A stretch of DNA of 15,323 nucleotides from an uncultured Collinsella sp. (GCA_900549215.1 URNJ01000029.1:1-15323), one strand, 5' to 3'. Positions 8,853 through 15,207 are shown, counted from the stretch's first letter. Notes: a model not told the origin generated them from the letters alone. Program-made: numbers and translations.

Positions 8853-10242
8853 ACTCCTCGGCATGTGCCCCATCAAGCTCATAGAACTTGGTAGATGCCG
8901 GCAGGAACATCAGGTCGACGTCGCCGATCGGGCCCGAACGGTTCTTGGCCACGACGATACGCGTAACGCCCTCGTCGGGTCGATCGTCGCGCGAGGCTTC
9001 GGCCTCGTCGGCGGAGCGGTCCAAGAACATAACGATATCGGCGTCCTGCTCGATGGAGCCCGATTCACGAAGGTCGGAAAGCTGCGGGCGCTTGCCGGTA
9101 CGGGATTCGACCTGACGCGAGAGCTGCGATAGCGCGATGAGCGGGATCTTAAGCTCCTTGGCCATGATCTTCAGACCACGCGACATCTCCGAAACCTCGA
9201 CGGTACGGCTCTCGGAGCGGCGTCCCGGCGGAGGACTCACCAGCTGCAGGTAGTCCAGGATGATGATTGCCTTCTCCTTGTTATGGAGCATGCGGCGGCT
9301 CTTGGCGCGAATCTCGGTCACTGTGGTGCCGGGCGTATCGTCAATCAGAATATCGAGCTTGGACAAGGTCTGCGTGGCCTCGTTGATATTGGCCCACTGC
9401 TCGGGGCTAATGCGGCCCATGCGGAAGTCACTGATCGAGATCATGGCGTAGGCGCAAATCAGACGCTGGGCAATTTCCTTGCCCGACATCTCCAGAGAGA
9501 AGAAGCCGACGGTATAACCGGCAGCGGCAGCGTTAAGTGCCAGGTTCAGAGCGAACGACGTCTTACCTACAGCAGGACGGGCGCCGATGATGATGAGCTG
9601 GCCCTCGCGGAAGCCCATGAGCATGCGGTCGAGCGACGGGAAGCCCGTGGGCACGCCCGCAGCCTGACCACCGGCCTGGCACACTTCCTCGGCCTCGTTA
9701 TAGGCCTCGACCATAAACTCGGTCAGCGTCTTGTAGCTCGACTTGACCTCGCGTGCCGTGACCTTGAGCAGCTTGCTCTCGGCCAGCTCGACAACCTCTT
9801 TGGTGTCGGTGGGGGCGTTATATGCCAGCGCGTTGATCTCGTTGGTGGCGCCGATCAGCTCGCGCAGCATCGAATCGCGGCGAACGATGGCGGCATGGTG
9901 CTGCCAGTTGACGAGCGACAGGGTCTGACCCATCAACTCCAAAATGTACGCTTCGCCGCCCACGGCATCGAGCTTGTTGATGCTTCGCAGGTAATCGATC
10001 AGCGAGATGGAGTCGATGGGAATGCGGCTGTTGTACATATCGACCATCGCGGTATAGATGGTCTTATGAATGGGCCGGTAGAAGTCATCGGGCTGCAGCT
10101 CGACCTGGGCCTCTTCGACCACCTCGGGCGATAGCAGCATAGCGGCCAGTACATTGGCCTCTGCATCTTGGTTTTGGGGAAGACCCAACTTTGAGCCGCG
10201 GTCCTCAACCGTCAGCCCGGTCTCCCTATCGTCATATGCCAT
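8851..10242 (-). CDS. dnaB: Replicative DNA helicase
   Basis: DnaB is the hexameric 5'-3' helicase that drives the replication fork. The 463 residues give the usual two-domain layout: an N-terminal helical domain beginning at QNQDAEANVL (23-32), a linker, and a RecA-like motor with Walker A GARPAVGKTS (220-229, Lys227), Walker B ending at Asp330 in IIILDYLQL, LRESGSIEQDADI (391-403) and KNRSGP (433-438). No intein interrupts it. Three in-frame ATGs sit close together at 10254, 10248 and 10242; I chose 10242 because GAGG is six bases upstream of it. The gene follows rplI as in many bacteria but is separated by a strong terminator, so it needs its own promoter within 10243-10395. No convincing one was found there. 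Confidence 0.97.
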   Translation of the reverse strand: MAYDDRETGLTVEDRGSKLGLPQNQDAEANVLAAMLLSPEVVEEAQVELQPDDFYRPIHKTIYTAMVDMYNSRIPIDSISLIDYLRSINKLDAVGGEAYILELMGQTLSLVNWQHHAAIVRRDSMLRELIGATNEINALAYNAPTDTKEVVELAESKLLKVTAREVKSSYKTLTEFMVEAYNEAEEVCQAGGQAAGVPTGFPSLDRMLMGFREGQLIIIGARPAVGKTSFALNLALNAAAAGYTVGFFSLEMSGKEIAQRLICAYAMISISDFRMGRISPEQWANINEATQTLSKLDILIDDTPGTTVTEIRAKSRRMLHNKEKAIIILDYLQLVSPPPGRRSESRTVEVSEMSRGLKIMAKELKIPLIALSQLSRQVESRTGKRPQLSDLRESGSIEQDADIVMFLDRSADEAEASRDDRPDEGVTRIVVAKNRSGPIGDVDLMFLPASTKFYELDGAHAEE

Positions 10243-10343
10243 GAGCATCCTCATTCATATCGCTTGCGAGCATCCATAGTATCAGCCACGGTCCCAAAAC
10301 GCGCCGCACGCGGCCAATCATCACCGAACCAAACGGATGAACG

Positions 10344-10359
10344 GTCCTGTACACAGGAC
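10344..10359. promoter_or_regulatory. Palindrome upstream of dnaB, possible operator
   Basis: GTCCTGT and ACAGGAC form a 7-bp inverted repeat separated by two bases, about 100 bp before the dnaB start, in the only non-coding space where a dnaB promoter can lie. It does not match the actinobacterial LexA box GAAC-N4-GTTC. Role unknown. Confidence 0.3.
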
Positions 10360-10395
10360 TTCGACGCGACGTTCACTATGACACTCACTCAGCGC

Positions 10396-10434
10396 AAAAA
10401 ACAAAAGGGCGCCCTGGTTTCCCAGAGCGCCCTT
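10396..10434 (-). terminator. Rho-independent terminator of the rpsF-ssb-rpsR-rplI operon
   Basis: An 8-bp outer stem (10405-10412 with 10427-10434) with an inner CTGG/CCAG stem is followed on the minus strand by UUUUGUUUUUU. This is one of the strongest terminators in the window and cuts dnaB off from the ribosomal-protein operon. Confidence 0.93.
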
Positions 10435-10466
10435 CTTAGAACAAGATTGTTGCGTTGCAGCAAATG

Positions 10467-11006
10467 CTACTCGGCAGCAGCCTCAGTCTCGACCTCGGCG
10501 GTCTCGGCCTCGGCGACCTCAGCGGCCTCCTCGACCTCAGCCTCGGCAGCGAGCTCCTCGGCGGTAACGCCGACGAGAACGACAACCTCGGCCTTGATCT
10601 CGCGGTACAGCGAGATGGCAACGGTGTGGGCACCGGCAACCTTGATGGGCTTACCGAGCTCGACGCGCTTGCGGTCGATGTCCATACCGAGCTGAGCCTT
10701 GATGGCGTCAGCGATCATAGCGGCGGTAACGGAGCCAAAGAGGATGCCCTCGTCGCCGACCTTGACGTCAACGGTGACCGTCTTGCCCTCGAAGGCAGCC
10801 TTGGTCTCGTTGGCGGTAGCCAGACGGACGGCCTCGCGCTTGGCGATGTTGTTGCGACGCTCGTCAAGCTGCTTGAGGTTGCCCTTGGTGGCGGCAACAG
10901 CGAGCTTCTTGGGGAACAGGAAGTTCTCAGCGTAACCCTGAGCGACCTCTACGACGTCACCCTCGCCGCCCTTGCCCTTGATCTCATCGAGAAGAATAAC
11001 CTTCAT
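10467..11006 (-). CDS. rplI: Large-subunit ribosomal protein L9
   Basis: L9 binds 23S rRNA at the base of the L1 stalk. The 179 residues start MKVILLDEIKGKGGEGDVVEV and contain the conserved GYAENFLFPKKLA segment, then the long connecting helix and the C-terminal domain. Typical L9 is near 150 residues; here the last 30 or so are almost only Ala, Glu and Val, an acidic low-complexity tail. AGGGAG sits seven bases before the ATG. It is the last gene of the rpsF operon and lies 15 bp behind rpsR. Confidence 0.97.
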   Translation of the reverse strand: MKVILLDEIKGKGGEGDVVEVAQGYAENFLFPKKLAVAATKGNLKQLDERRNNIAKREAVRLATANETKAAFEGKTVTVDVKVGDEGILFGSVTAAMIADAIKAQLGMDIDRKRVELGKPIKVAGAHTVAISLYREIKAEVVVLVGVTAEELAAEAEVEEAAEVAEAETAEVETEAAAE

Positions 11007-11021
11007 GATGCGTCTCCCTTC

Positions 11022-11288
11022 TTAGCCGCGGTCGCGGTTGCCACGAGAGGAAACCACGGGGACGGTGTACGGCAGGAGAGCCATCTCGCGGGCGCGCTTG
11101 ATGGCGTTGGCGATGTCATGCTGATGCTGCGTGCAAGCGCCAGTGACGCGACGGGGCTTGATCTTGCCACGGTCGGTCATGTACTTACGGAGAAGCTGAG
11201 TGTCCTTATAGTCGATGAACTCAGTGTTCTCCTTGCAGAACTGGCAGTACTTACGACGCGGCTGACGTGCAGAAAAATCATTAGCCAT
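11022..11288 (-). CDS. rpsR: Small-subunit ribosomal protein S18
   Basis: S18 partners with S6 on the platform of the 30S subunit. From the ATG at 11288 the protein is 88 residues, starting MANDFSARQPRRKYCQFC, with the conserved EFIDYKDTQLLRKYMTDRGKI and ITPRR-type RKIKPRR region and a basic C-terminus. It carries one CxxC pair. An in-frame ATG 17 codons earlier lies in the spacer hairpin and would add a segment unlike the family, so the internal start with AAAGG nine bases upstream is preferred. It lies between ssb and rplI in a conserved operon. Confidence 0.95.
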   Translation of the reverse strand: MANDFSARQPRRKYCQFCKENTEFIDYKDTQLLRKYMTDRGKIKPRRVTGACTQHQHDIANAIKRAREMALLPYTVPVVSSRGNRDRG

Positions 11289-11307
11289 GTCAAAATACCT
11301 TTCATTT

Positions 11308-11333
11308 GGCAACTTCGGCGAACCGAAGCCGCC
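11308..11333 (-). other. UUCG-loop hairpin in the ssb-rpsR spacer
   Basis: On the transcript CUUCGG and CCGAAG (11323-11328 with 11313-11318) enclose a UUCG loop, and flanking GGC/GCC can lengthen the stem around a small bulge. It lacks a U-tract. It may stabilise the mRNA end, mark a processing point or influence rpsR translation 20 bases downstream. Confidence 0.55.
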
Positions 11334-11360
11334 TCTCACTCAAAAATAGGTGAACAACCC

Positions 11361-11813
11361 TTAGAACGGGATGTCCTCATCGTAGACGTCGACCGCAGGC
11401 GGCGTGGCCACCGGTGCGGCAGGACGTGCTGCGGGCGCGGGCGCTGCGGGGGCGTAACCGCCCTGATCGTAGCCACCCTGGCCACCACGGGAGCTCATAA
11501 ACTCGATCTCATCGACGATGACCTCAAGCTTGCTCCGGCGCTGGCCGTCGCGCTCCCAAGAGCTGTAGCGCAGCTTGCCCTCGATCGCGACCTTGTTTCC
11601 CTTTGCCAGGAAACGGCTCACGGCCTCGGCGCGGGTGCCGAACATGGTGCAGTCGACAAAGTTGGGATAGTCCTCCCACTCGCCAGTCTGCGCGTTGCGG
11701 CGACGATCGTTCACGGCGACGCCAAAGGACAGAACCTGGGTTCCGCCGGCGGTGGCGCGCAGCTCGGGATCGCGGGTGAGGTTACCGGTGATGTTCACTC
11801 GATTGATGCTCAT
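11361..11813 (-). CDS. ssb: Single-stranded DNA-binding protein
   Basis: SSB coats single-stranded DNA as a tetramer during replication, repair and recombination. The 150 residues comprise an OB-fold (about 1-108, from MSINRVNITGNLTRDPELR to LEVIVDEIEF), a Gly/Gln/Ala/Pro-rich flexible linker and the acidic tip DEDIPF that recruits partner proteins. All parts are present, so this is a full-length, interaction-competent SSB. It lies between rpsF and rpsR, the classical position, and shares their promoter. A second, specialised SSB elsewhere in the genome cannot be excluded. Confidence 0.97.
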   Translation of the reverse strand: MSINRVNITGNLTRDPELRATAGGTQVLSFGVAVNDRRRNAQTGEWEDYPNFVDCTMFGTRAEAVSRFLAKGNKVAIEGKLRYSSWERDGQRRSKLEVIVDEIEFMSSRGGQGGYDQGGYAPAAPAPAARPAAPVATPPAVDVYDEDIPF

Positions 11814-11861
11814 AACTCACTACTTCCTCTTGGGGCACAAGCCCAGTCCAAAACGACAGTC

Positions 11862-12155
11862 TTACTCCTGGTCGTCGCGACGGACGATCATGTGGCGGAC
11901 CACAGCGTCGGTGATGCGCAGGACGCGATCAAGCTCGGCGATCTGGGTAGGATCTGCGTGGAAGTTGATGAGGGTGTAGTCACCATCGGTGAGGTCGTTG
12001 ATCTCGTAGGCGAGCTTGCGCTTGCCCCACTCGTCAACGGAGTCGACCTTGCCAGCGCCCTCAGCGATCGTGGTATCGATACGCTTCATAACAGCGAGAC
12101 GAGTCTCGGGGTCGAGCGACGGGTCAACAAAGAACAGCAGTTCATAAGCCTTCAT
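11862..12155 (-). CDS. rpsF: Small-subunit ribosomal protein S6
   Basis: S6 forms a heterodimer with S18 on the 30S platform. From the ATG at 12155 it is 97 residues, beginning MKAYELLFFVDPSLD and containing the conserved DEWGKRKLAYEINDLTDGDY. An ATG seven codons earlier is in frame but sits upstream of the strong AGGAGGT site that serves the chosen start. It is the first gene of the rpsF-ssb-rpsR-rplI operon. In some bacteria the S6-S18 complex binds its own leader; a hairpin in this leader is listed separately. Confidence 0.96.
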   Translation of the reverse strand: MKAYELLFFVDPSLDPETRLAVMKRIDTTIAEGAGKVDSVDEWGKRKLAYEINDLTDGDYTLINFHADPTQIAELDRVLRITDAVVRHMIVRRDDQE

Positions 12156-12181
12156 ATTGTCACCTCCTCTGGGCAAATGTG

Positions 12182-12210
12182 GCTTCAGGTCGTGAAGGTG
12201 CGCCTGAAGC
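12182..12210 (-). promoter_or_regulatory. Leader hairpin before rpsF, possible S6-S18 control site
   Basis: An 8-bp perfect stem (GCUUCAGG with CCUGAAGC) and 13-base loop lie between the predicted transcription start and the rpsF ribosome-binding site, ending about 25 bases before the ATG. Position is right for S6-S18 autoregulation, but I could not confirm the full known motif, so this remains a suggestion. Confidence 0.4.
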
Positions 12211-12226
12211 AGGAAAAGACTTGGTA

Positions 12227-12266
12227 ATAATATCTTTCAACCTCCTAGGCTGCAATAATTTGCAGC
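12227..12266 (-). promoter_or_regulatory. rpsF operon promoter with palindrome over the -35
   Basis: TTGCAG (12255-12250) and TATTAT (12232-12227) are 17 bases apart. The -10 matches 5/6 and the -35 3/6. The -35 lies inside a perfect 7-4-7 inverted repeat, GCTGCAA-N4-TTGCAGC (12249-12266), a plausible repressor site. Transcription would start near 12220, giving a leader of about 65 bases with the hairpin at 12182-12210. Confidence 0.5.
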
Positions 12267-12354
12267 TACAACCTCATGACCTCCACATATGCCCATACTC
12301 GCACCACGTTTCATGCGCATTCCAACCAAATGCCGACCAAAAGCTTGACAGATC

Positions 12355-12450
12355 TGTGGACAAGATACGGTGCCGTGGGGACAAGCTGAGCCAAGCCGCA
12401 GGTCAACGGGCACAAGGCTGTGATCGCAAAATGCATACCAGTGGTCCACA
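12355..12450. promoter_or_regulatory. DnaA-box cluster in the rpsF-tRNA gap
   Basis: A perfect actinobacterial DnaA box, TTGTCCACA on the minus strand, lies at 12363-12355. A one-mismatch copy, TTGTCCCCA, lies at 12384-12376 in the same orientation, exactly 21 bases (two helical turns) away. A third, TGGTCCACA on the plus strand (12442-12450), also has one mismatch. An AT-rich patch follows at 12460-12478. Apart from these sites and the promoter elements listed separately, the gap 12156-12659 shows no gene: its open reading frames are short, overlap on both strands and lack ribosome-binding sites. Confidence 0.5.
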
Positions 12451-12615
12451 GCACCACCCAAAGATTTTTAAATTCATTGCCAAGTCGCTTATGAATACCC
12501 CTTTTGAACAATTGAGTTGATCAACCACGCTGGTCGGAAGCCGTTTTTTGGCACCTCAAACCCCACTGCAACGCCAAGCGCGGCCAAGCGTTTTAAAAAA
12601 TGCCAACTTTTCTGC

Positions 12616-12643
12616 TTGCACTTTGCGATTCCTCGTGTATACT
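12616..12643 (+). promoter_or_regulatory. Promoter for the serine tRNAs
   Basis: TTGCAC (12616-12621) and TATACT (12638-12643) are 16 bases apart. Transcription would begin near 12650, ten bases before the first tRNA. The -10 is a 5/6 match, the -35 is only TTG plus three mismatches. Confidence 0.55.
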
Positions 12644-12659
12644 GACTTTCGCATTTAAC

Positions 12660-12750
12660 GGAGAGTTGTCCGAGTGGCCGAAGGAGCACGATTGGAAATC
12701 GTGTAGGCGTCAAAAGCGTCTCCAGGGTTCAAATCCCTGACTCTCCGCCA
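12660..12750 (+). tRNA. tRNA-Ser (anticodon GGA), CCA encoded
   Basis: A 91-base class II tRNA. The acceptor arms GGAGAGT and ACTCTCC pair fully, followed by discriminator G and an encoded CCA. The anticodon stem CACGA/TCGTG encloses TTGGAAA with anticodon GGA at 12694-12696, reading UCC and UCU. The long variable arm (GGCGTCAAAAGCGTC region) is diagnostic of serine, and the T arm CAGGG-TTCAAAT-CCCTG is complete. Confidence 0.97.
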
Positions 12751-12759
12751 GTTAATTCC

Positions 12760-12789
12760 AAAGCAGGCCTTCGAGCCTGCTTTGTTTTT
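12760..12789 (+). terminator. Terminator between the two serine tRNAs
   Basis: A 9-bp stem (12760-12768 with 12775-12783), six-base loop, then G and five T. Only nine bases remain before the second tRNA, leaving little room for a separate promoter. Confidence 0.8.
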
Positions 12790-12798
12790 ACCCCACGC

Positions 12799-12889
12799 GG
12801 AGGGGTGGCAGAGTGGTTGAATGCGGCGGTCTCGAAAACCGTTTGGCCTGTATAAGGTCACGAGGGTTCGAATCCCTCCTCCTCCGCCA
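12799..12889 (+). tRNA. tRNA-Ser (anticodon CGA), CCA encoded
   Basis: A 91-base class II tRNA with acceptor GGAGGGG pairing CTCCTCC (one G-U), discriminator G and encoded CCA. The anticodon loop CTCGAAA gives CGA at 12833-12835, reading UCG. The long variable arm and T arm GAGGG-TTCGAAT-CCCTC are complete. Its last 25 bases before the final CA recur in inverted orientation 65 bp downstream. Confidence 0.97.
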
Positions 12890-12900
12890 TTTTGGTTGAG

Positions 12901-12932
12901 AAAGCTCCCGGGAATGGGAGCTTTTTTGTTTT
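12901..12932 (+). terminator. Terminator after the serine tRNAs
   Basis: A 9-bp stem (12901-12909 with 12916-12924), six-base loop and TTTTTTGTTTT tail form a strong rho-independent terminator 11 bases after tRNA-Ser(CGA). Confidence 0.93.
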
Positions 12933-12953
12933 GAGTCCCTAACAAGCAAATAC

Positions 12954-12978
12954 GGCGGAGGAGGAGGGATTCGAACCC
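12954..12978 (-). repeat. Inverted 25-bp copy of the tRNA-Ser(CGA) 3' end
   Basis: Positions 12954-12978 are the exact reverse complement of 12864-12888, covering the T loop through acceptor of tRNA-Ser(CGA). The match stops one base before the final A of CCA. Nothing resembling a tRNA body adjoins it on the minus strand, so it is a fragment, not a second tRNA gene. Confidence 0.9.
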
Positions 12979-13093
12979 GCCAGGGCGCGGAGCGTAAAGA
13001 AAACGCGCCCGTGGCGCGTTTTTAGCGCAGCGCGGTCGGCGCAAGCCGACCGGATAAATTTTGAGCGGAGCTCAAAATTTGGACATCCCTCCT
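12962..13093. repeat. Three-hairpin block enclosed by a 9-bp inverted repeat
   Basis: Outer arms AGGAGGGAT (12962-12970) and ATCCCTCCT (13085-13093) are complementary. Inside are three tight perfect hairpins: AAAACGCGCC with GGCGCGTTTT around CGT (13000-13022, then T), CGGTCGGC with GCCGACCG around a GCAA tetraloop (13033-13052), and an 11-bp stem around GGA (13056-13080). The left arm lies in the inverted tRNA-Ser end. The first hairpin is a possible bidirectional terminator. Candidates are a miniature palindromic repeat or a multibranched RNA. From 13094 to 13258 I see only spacer, with no convincing promoter for the following gene. Confidence 0.65.
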
Positions 13094-13258
13094 ATTCGAC
13101 CACGCCCCCATCGCGTTCAGCATCAACCCGGATCCCCAAACATGGAACCTATGACCGTACCCAGTCCCGACCGTTTGCCGAGCAATAGGGTCGCAATCGG
13201 CGCCGAACATGTACTATGTACGGGCATTGTCTAAACCCGTTACTCAAAGGACCCCATC

Positions 13259-13948
13259 TTGCCCGTTGCCGCCGCTATGATCGTTACCGCACACGCCTCG
13301 GATGCCATGGTTGCCATCCCGTTTTGGCTCGAGATGTTCGCCGTCGTCGCGGCATCGATCTCGGGCGTGTTGGTCGCACGCGAGCACAAACTCGACCTGG
13401 TGGGCGCCGTCGCGCTCGCCGTGGTCTGTGGACTGGGCGGCGGTCTTTTGCGCGATATGACGCTGCAGGTGGGCAACGTCTACATCCTCAACCAACCGAT
13501 GGCGCTCCCGCTCTCCATCGCCACCGCGGCCATCATCTACATCTTCCCGGCAATCGTCGACAAGCCCGAAAAGCTCATTCCCCTGCTCGATATCATCTCG
13601 GTGGGTATTTATGCGGCAACCGGCGCAGACAAGGCGCTGGTCTACGGCTTTGCGCCGGCGGTGTGCATCATGATGGGCTTTTTTACCGCGGTGGGCGGCG
13701 GCATGCTGCGAGATGGTTTTATGGGTGTGGTGCCGGGTATCTTCCAGCGCACCAACTTCTATGCCATCGCGGCCATCGCCGGATCGGCAAGCTATGTTTG
13801 CCTTGTCATGAGCGGCTTGGTCAGCAATGTCGTCGCACTGGTCGTTTGCGTCGTGGTGACCATGGGGCTACGCTGGCTGTCGCTGCGCTTTGATATCAAA
13901 AGCCCCACCGAGGATGACATCGCACGCTTTTTGCACCGCAAAAAGTAG
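13259..13948 (+). CDS. TRIC/UPF0126-family membrane protein (YicG-like)
   Basis: A 229-residue integral membrane protein with about seven spans (near 18-38, 46-64, 81-99, 106-122, 127-145, 166-185, 187-205). Two internal repeats each carry the family signature: GLGGGLLRD (58-66) and AVGGGMLRD (144-152). This 3+3+1 arrangement is that of the UPF0126 family, related to trimeric intracellular cation channels; some members have been proposed as glycine transporters. A monovalent cation channel or small-solute transporter is therefore likely, substrate unknown. The start is the TTG at 13259, with AAAGGA eight bases upstream. The first ATG (13277) has no site and would remove only six residues. It stands alone on the plus strand, about 100 bp before the next gene. 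Confidence 0.88.
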   Translation: MPVAAAMIVTAHASDAMVAIPFWLEMFAVVAASISGVLVAREHKLDLVGAVALAVVCGLGGGLLRDMTLQVGNVYILNQPMALPLSIATAAIIYIFPAIVDKPEKLIPLLDIISVGIYAATGADKALVYGFAPAVCIMMGFFTAVGGGMLRDGFMGVVPGIFQRTNFYAIAAIAGSASYVCLVMSGLVSNVVALVVCVVVTMGLRWLSLRFDIKSPTEDDIARFLHRKK

Positions 13949-14054
13949 GTGGCGCGGGCTCATCCTTCGAAATGCAACCGAGAGGTTCTTTTAGAGCGCC
14001 CACGCGTTGGGTACTCTGTTAGGTGTATGTCGAGCATCTGACGAAGGATTCACT

Positions 14055-15200
14055 ATGCCCTGTAATCAATTCCCGTCGACCCAACGCCGTAAAGCGTGGG
14101 GCCGCATCACGATCTTATTCGCGCTCATCGCGCTCGCGCTCACCGCACTTCCCACGGCGTCGTTCGCCGGCACGGACACCGCAGGCAACGTACTTGCGAC
14201 CGACAATGACGCCAATTCGTCCGGCGTCGAAGGTGACCTGTACTGGGCCGGCCAGGCCCTCAACTTGAACGATGCGTCCATTGACCGCGATATCATCGCC
14301 GCGGGCGATACCCTCTCTATCCGCGACTGCACGGTGGGCGGCGCCGTCCGCTTGGCGGCACGCACTATCGATATCGCCAAGACCACGGTTGATGGCAGCG
14401 TCACGGTCGTCGGTCAGCACGTTGTGCTCAATTCCGACAGCACCGCCAACTGTTTTTACGCGATAGGCGAGACGGTTGCCCTGCGCGGCTCTACCAAGTC
14501 GGCAGCGCTTGCGGGCGATACGGTGACCATCGATGGCACCGTCGAGGGCGATGTCGAGGTTTGGGCCGACAAGCTCATCCTGGGCAAGGACGCCCACATC
14601 ACCGGCACCGTGAACGCGCACGTCTCCGAGGACCCCGAGCGTGCCGCAGGAGCCGAGGTAGGCGCGCTCAAGATCGACCGCACCGAGAACGAGGATGCTT
14701 CCACCGTTAACGATGTCATCGGCGGTATCGTCGCCGCGGCACTCTCGACCTGCTTTGTCGCTCTGCTGCTCGAGCTCGTCTTTCCGCGCGCGACCGCCAG
14801 CGCCGCCGGCATGCTCCACCAGCGCCCCATGCCCCTGTGGGTGAGCGGTCTTCTGAGCACGATTGCTATCGTCCCCGCCGTCCTACTGCTGATTATCTCT
14901 ATCGCTGGTCTGTCGCTTGCCGGAGCCCTCTTGTGCGGTGTTATTGGCATCGCACTGGTGTCGAGCGCCTTTGCGGGCTGCGCGATCGCGCGCATGGTCG
15001 GAAACAGCCAGAACCGCTACGCCATGGCGGCTGTGGGCGGCGTGATCGCAGGCGCCCTCACGGGGCTTCCCCTCGTAGGCGACTTCATCAGCGGCGTGGC
15101 CTTCGTCTTTACACTCGGCTACATCATCCAAATCATCTGGCGCAACGCCCACCTCAAACCGCAGCAGCCAGCTAACACGCCAGGACTCCCCACCGCTTAG
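14055..15200 (+). CDS. Bactofilin-like repeat domain fused to multi-span membrane region
   Basis: A 381-residue protein. Residues 1-38 form a signal peptide (basic QRRK, hydrophobic core, ASFA cleavage motif). Residues about 60-190 are short beta repeats rich in D, G, T and V (DRDIIAAGDTLSIRD, GGAVRLAARTIDI, DGSVTVVGQHVVLN, GTVEGDVEVWADKLIL), the pattern of the polymer-forming cytoskeletal/bactofilin beta-helix. A linker leads to several hydrophobic spans between about 221 and 362. The signal peptide places the repeat domain outside the membrane, unlike classical cytoplasmic bactofilins; an envelope or wall-organising role is possible but unproven. The ATG at 14055 has AAGGA six bases upstream; the TTG at 14007 is an in-frame extension lacking a site and would bury the signal peptide. 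Confidence 0.8.
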   Translation: MPCNQFPSTQRRKAWGRITILFALIALALTALPTASFAGTDTAGNVLATDNDANSSGVEGDLYWAGQALNLNDASIDRDIIAAGDTLSIRDCTVGGAVRLAARTIDIAKTTVDGSVTVVGQHVVLNSDSTANCFYAIGETVALRGSTKSAALAGDTVTIDGTVEGDVEVWADKLILGKDAHITGTVNAHVSEDPERAAGAEVGALKIDRTENEDASTVNDVIGGIVAAALSTCFVALLLELVFPRATASAAGMLHQRPMPLWVSGLLSTIAIVPAVLLLIISIAGLSLAGALLCGVIGIALVSSAFAGCAIARMVGNSQNRYAMAAVGGVIAGALTGLPLVGDFISGVAFVFTLGYIIQIIWRNAHLKPQQPANTPGLPTA

Positions 15201-15207
15201 CCGCCGA

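Noticed and set aside
12179..12520. Plus-strand open reading frame of 113 codons in the rpsF-tRNA gap
   Set aside because: No ribosome-binding site, unbiased composition, and overlap with the rpsF promoter, its palindrome and the DnaA boxes.
12240..12660. Replication origin at the DnaA boxes, where gene orientation switches
   Set aside because: Only three boxes, no dnaA or dnaN nearby, and by eye the plus strand stays C-rich on both sides, so no skew switch is seen. A regulatory or titration role is more economical; cumulative GC skew of the whole genome would settle it.
12655..13044. Open reading frame of 129 codons on the minus strand across both serine tRNAs
   Set aside because: It is antisense to two clear tRNAs, has no ribosome-binding site, and its peptide (for example GGIRTLVTLYRPNG and RDLNPGDAFDAY) is the familiar artefact of translating tRNA-Ser genes backwards.
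12951..13260. CRISPR array or integron-like repeat between the tRNAs and the TRIC gene
   Set aside because: The hairpins differ in sequence and spacing; there are no regular direct repeats with spacers and no cas or integrase gene.
13974..14035. Terminator between the TRIC gene and the bactofilin-like gene
   Set aside because: AACC-GAGA-GGTT followed by CTTTT has only a 4-bp stem, and the CCCA/TGGG stem after it is also short. Too weak to list as a terminator.
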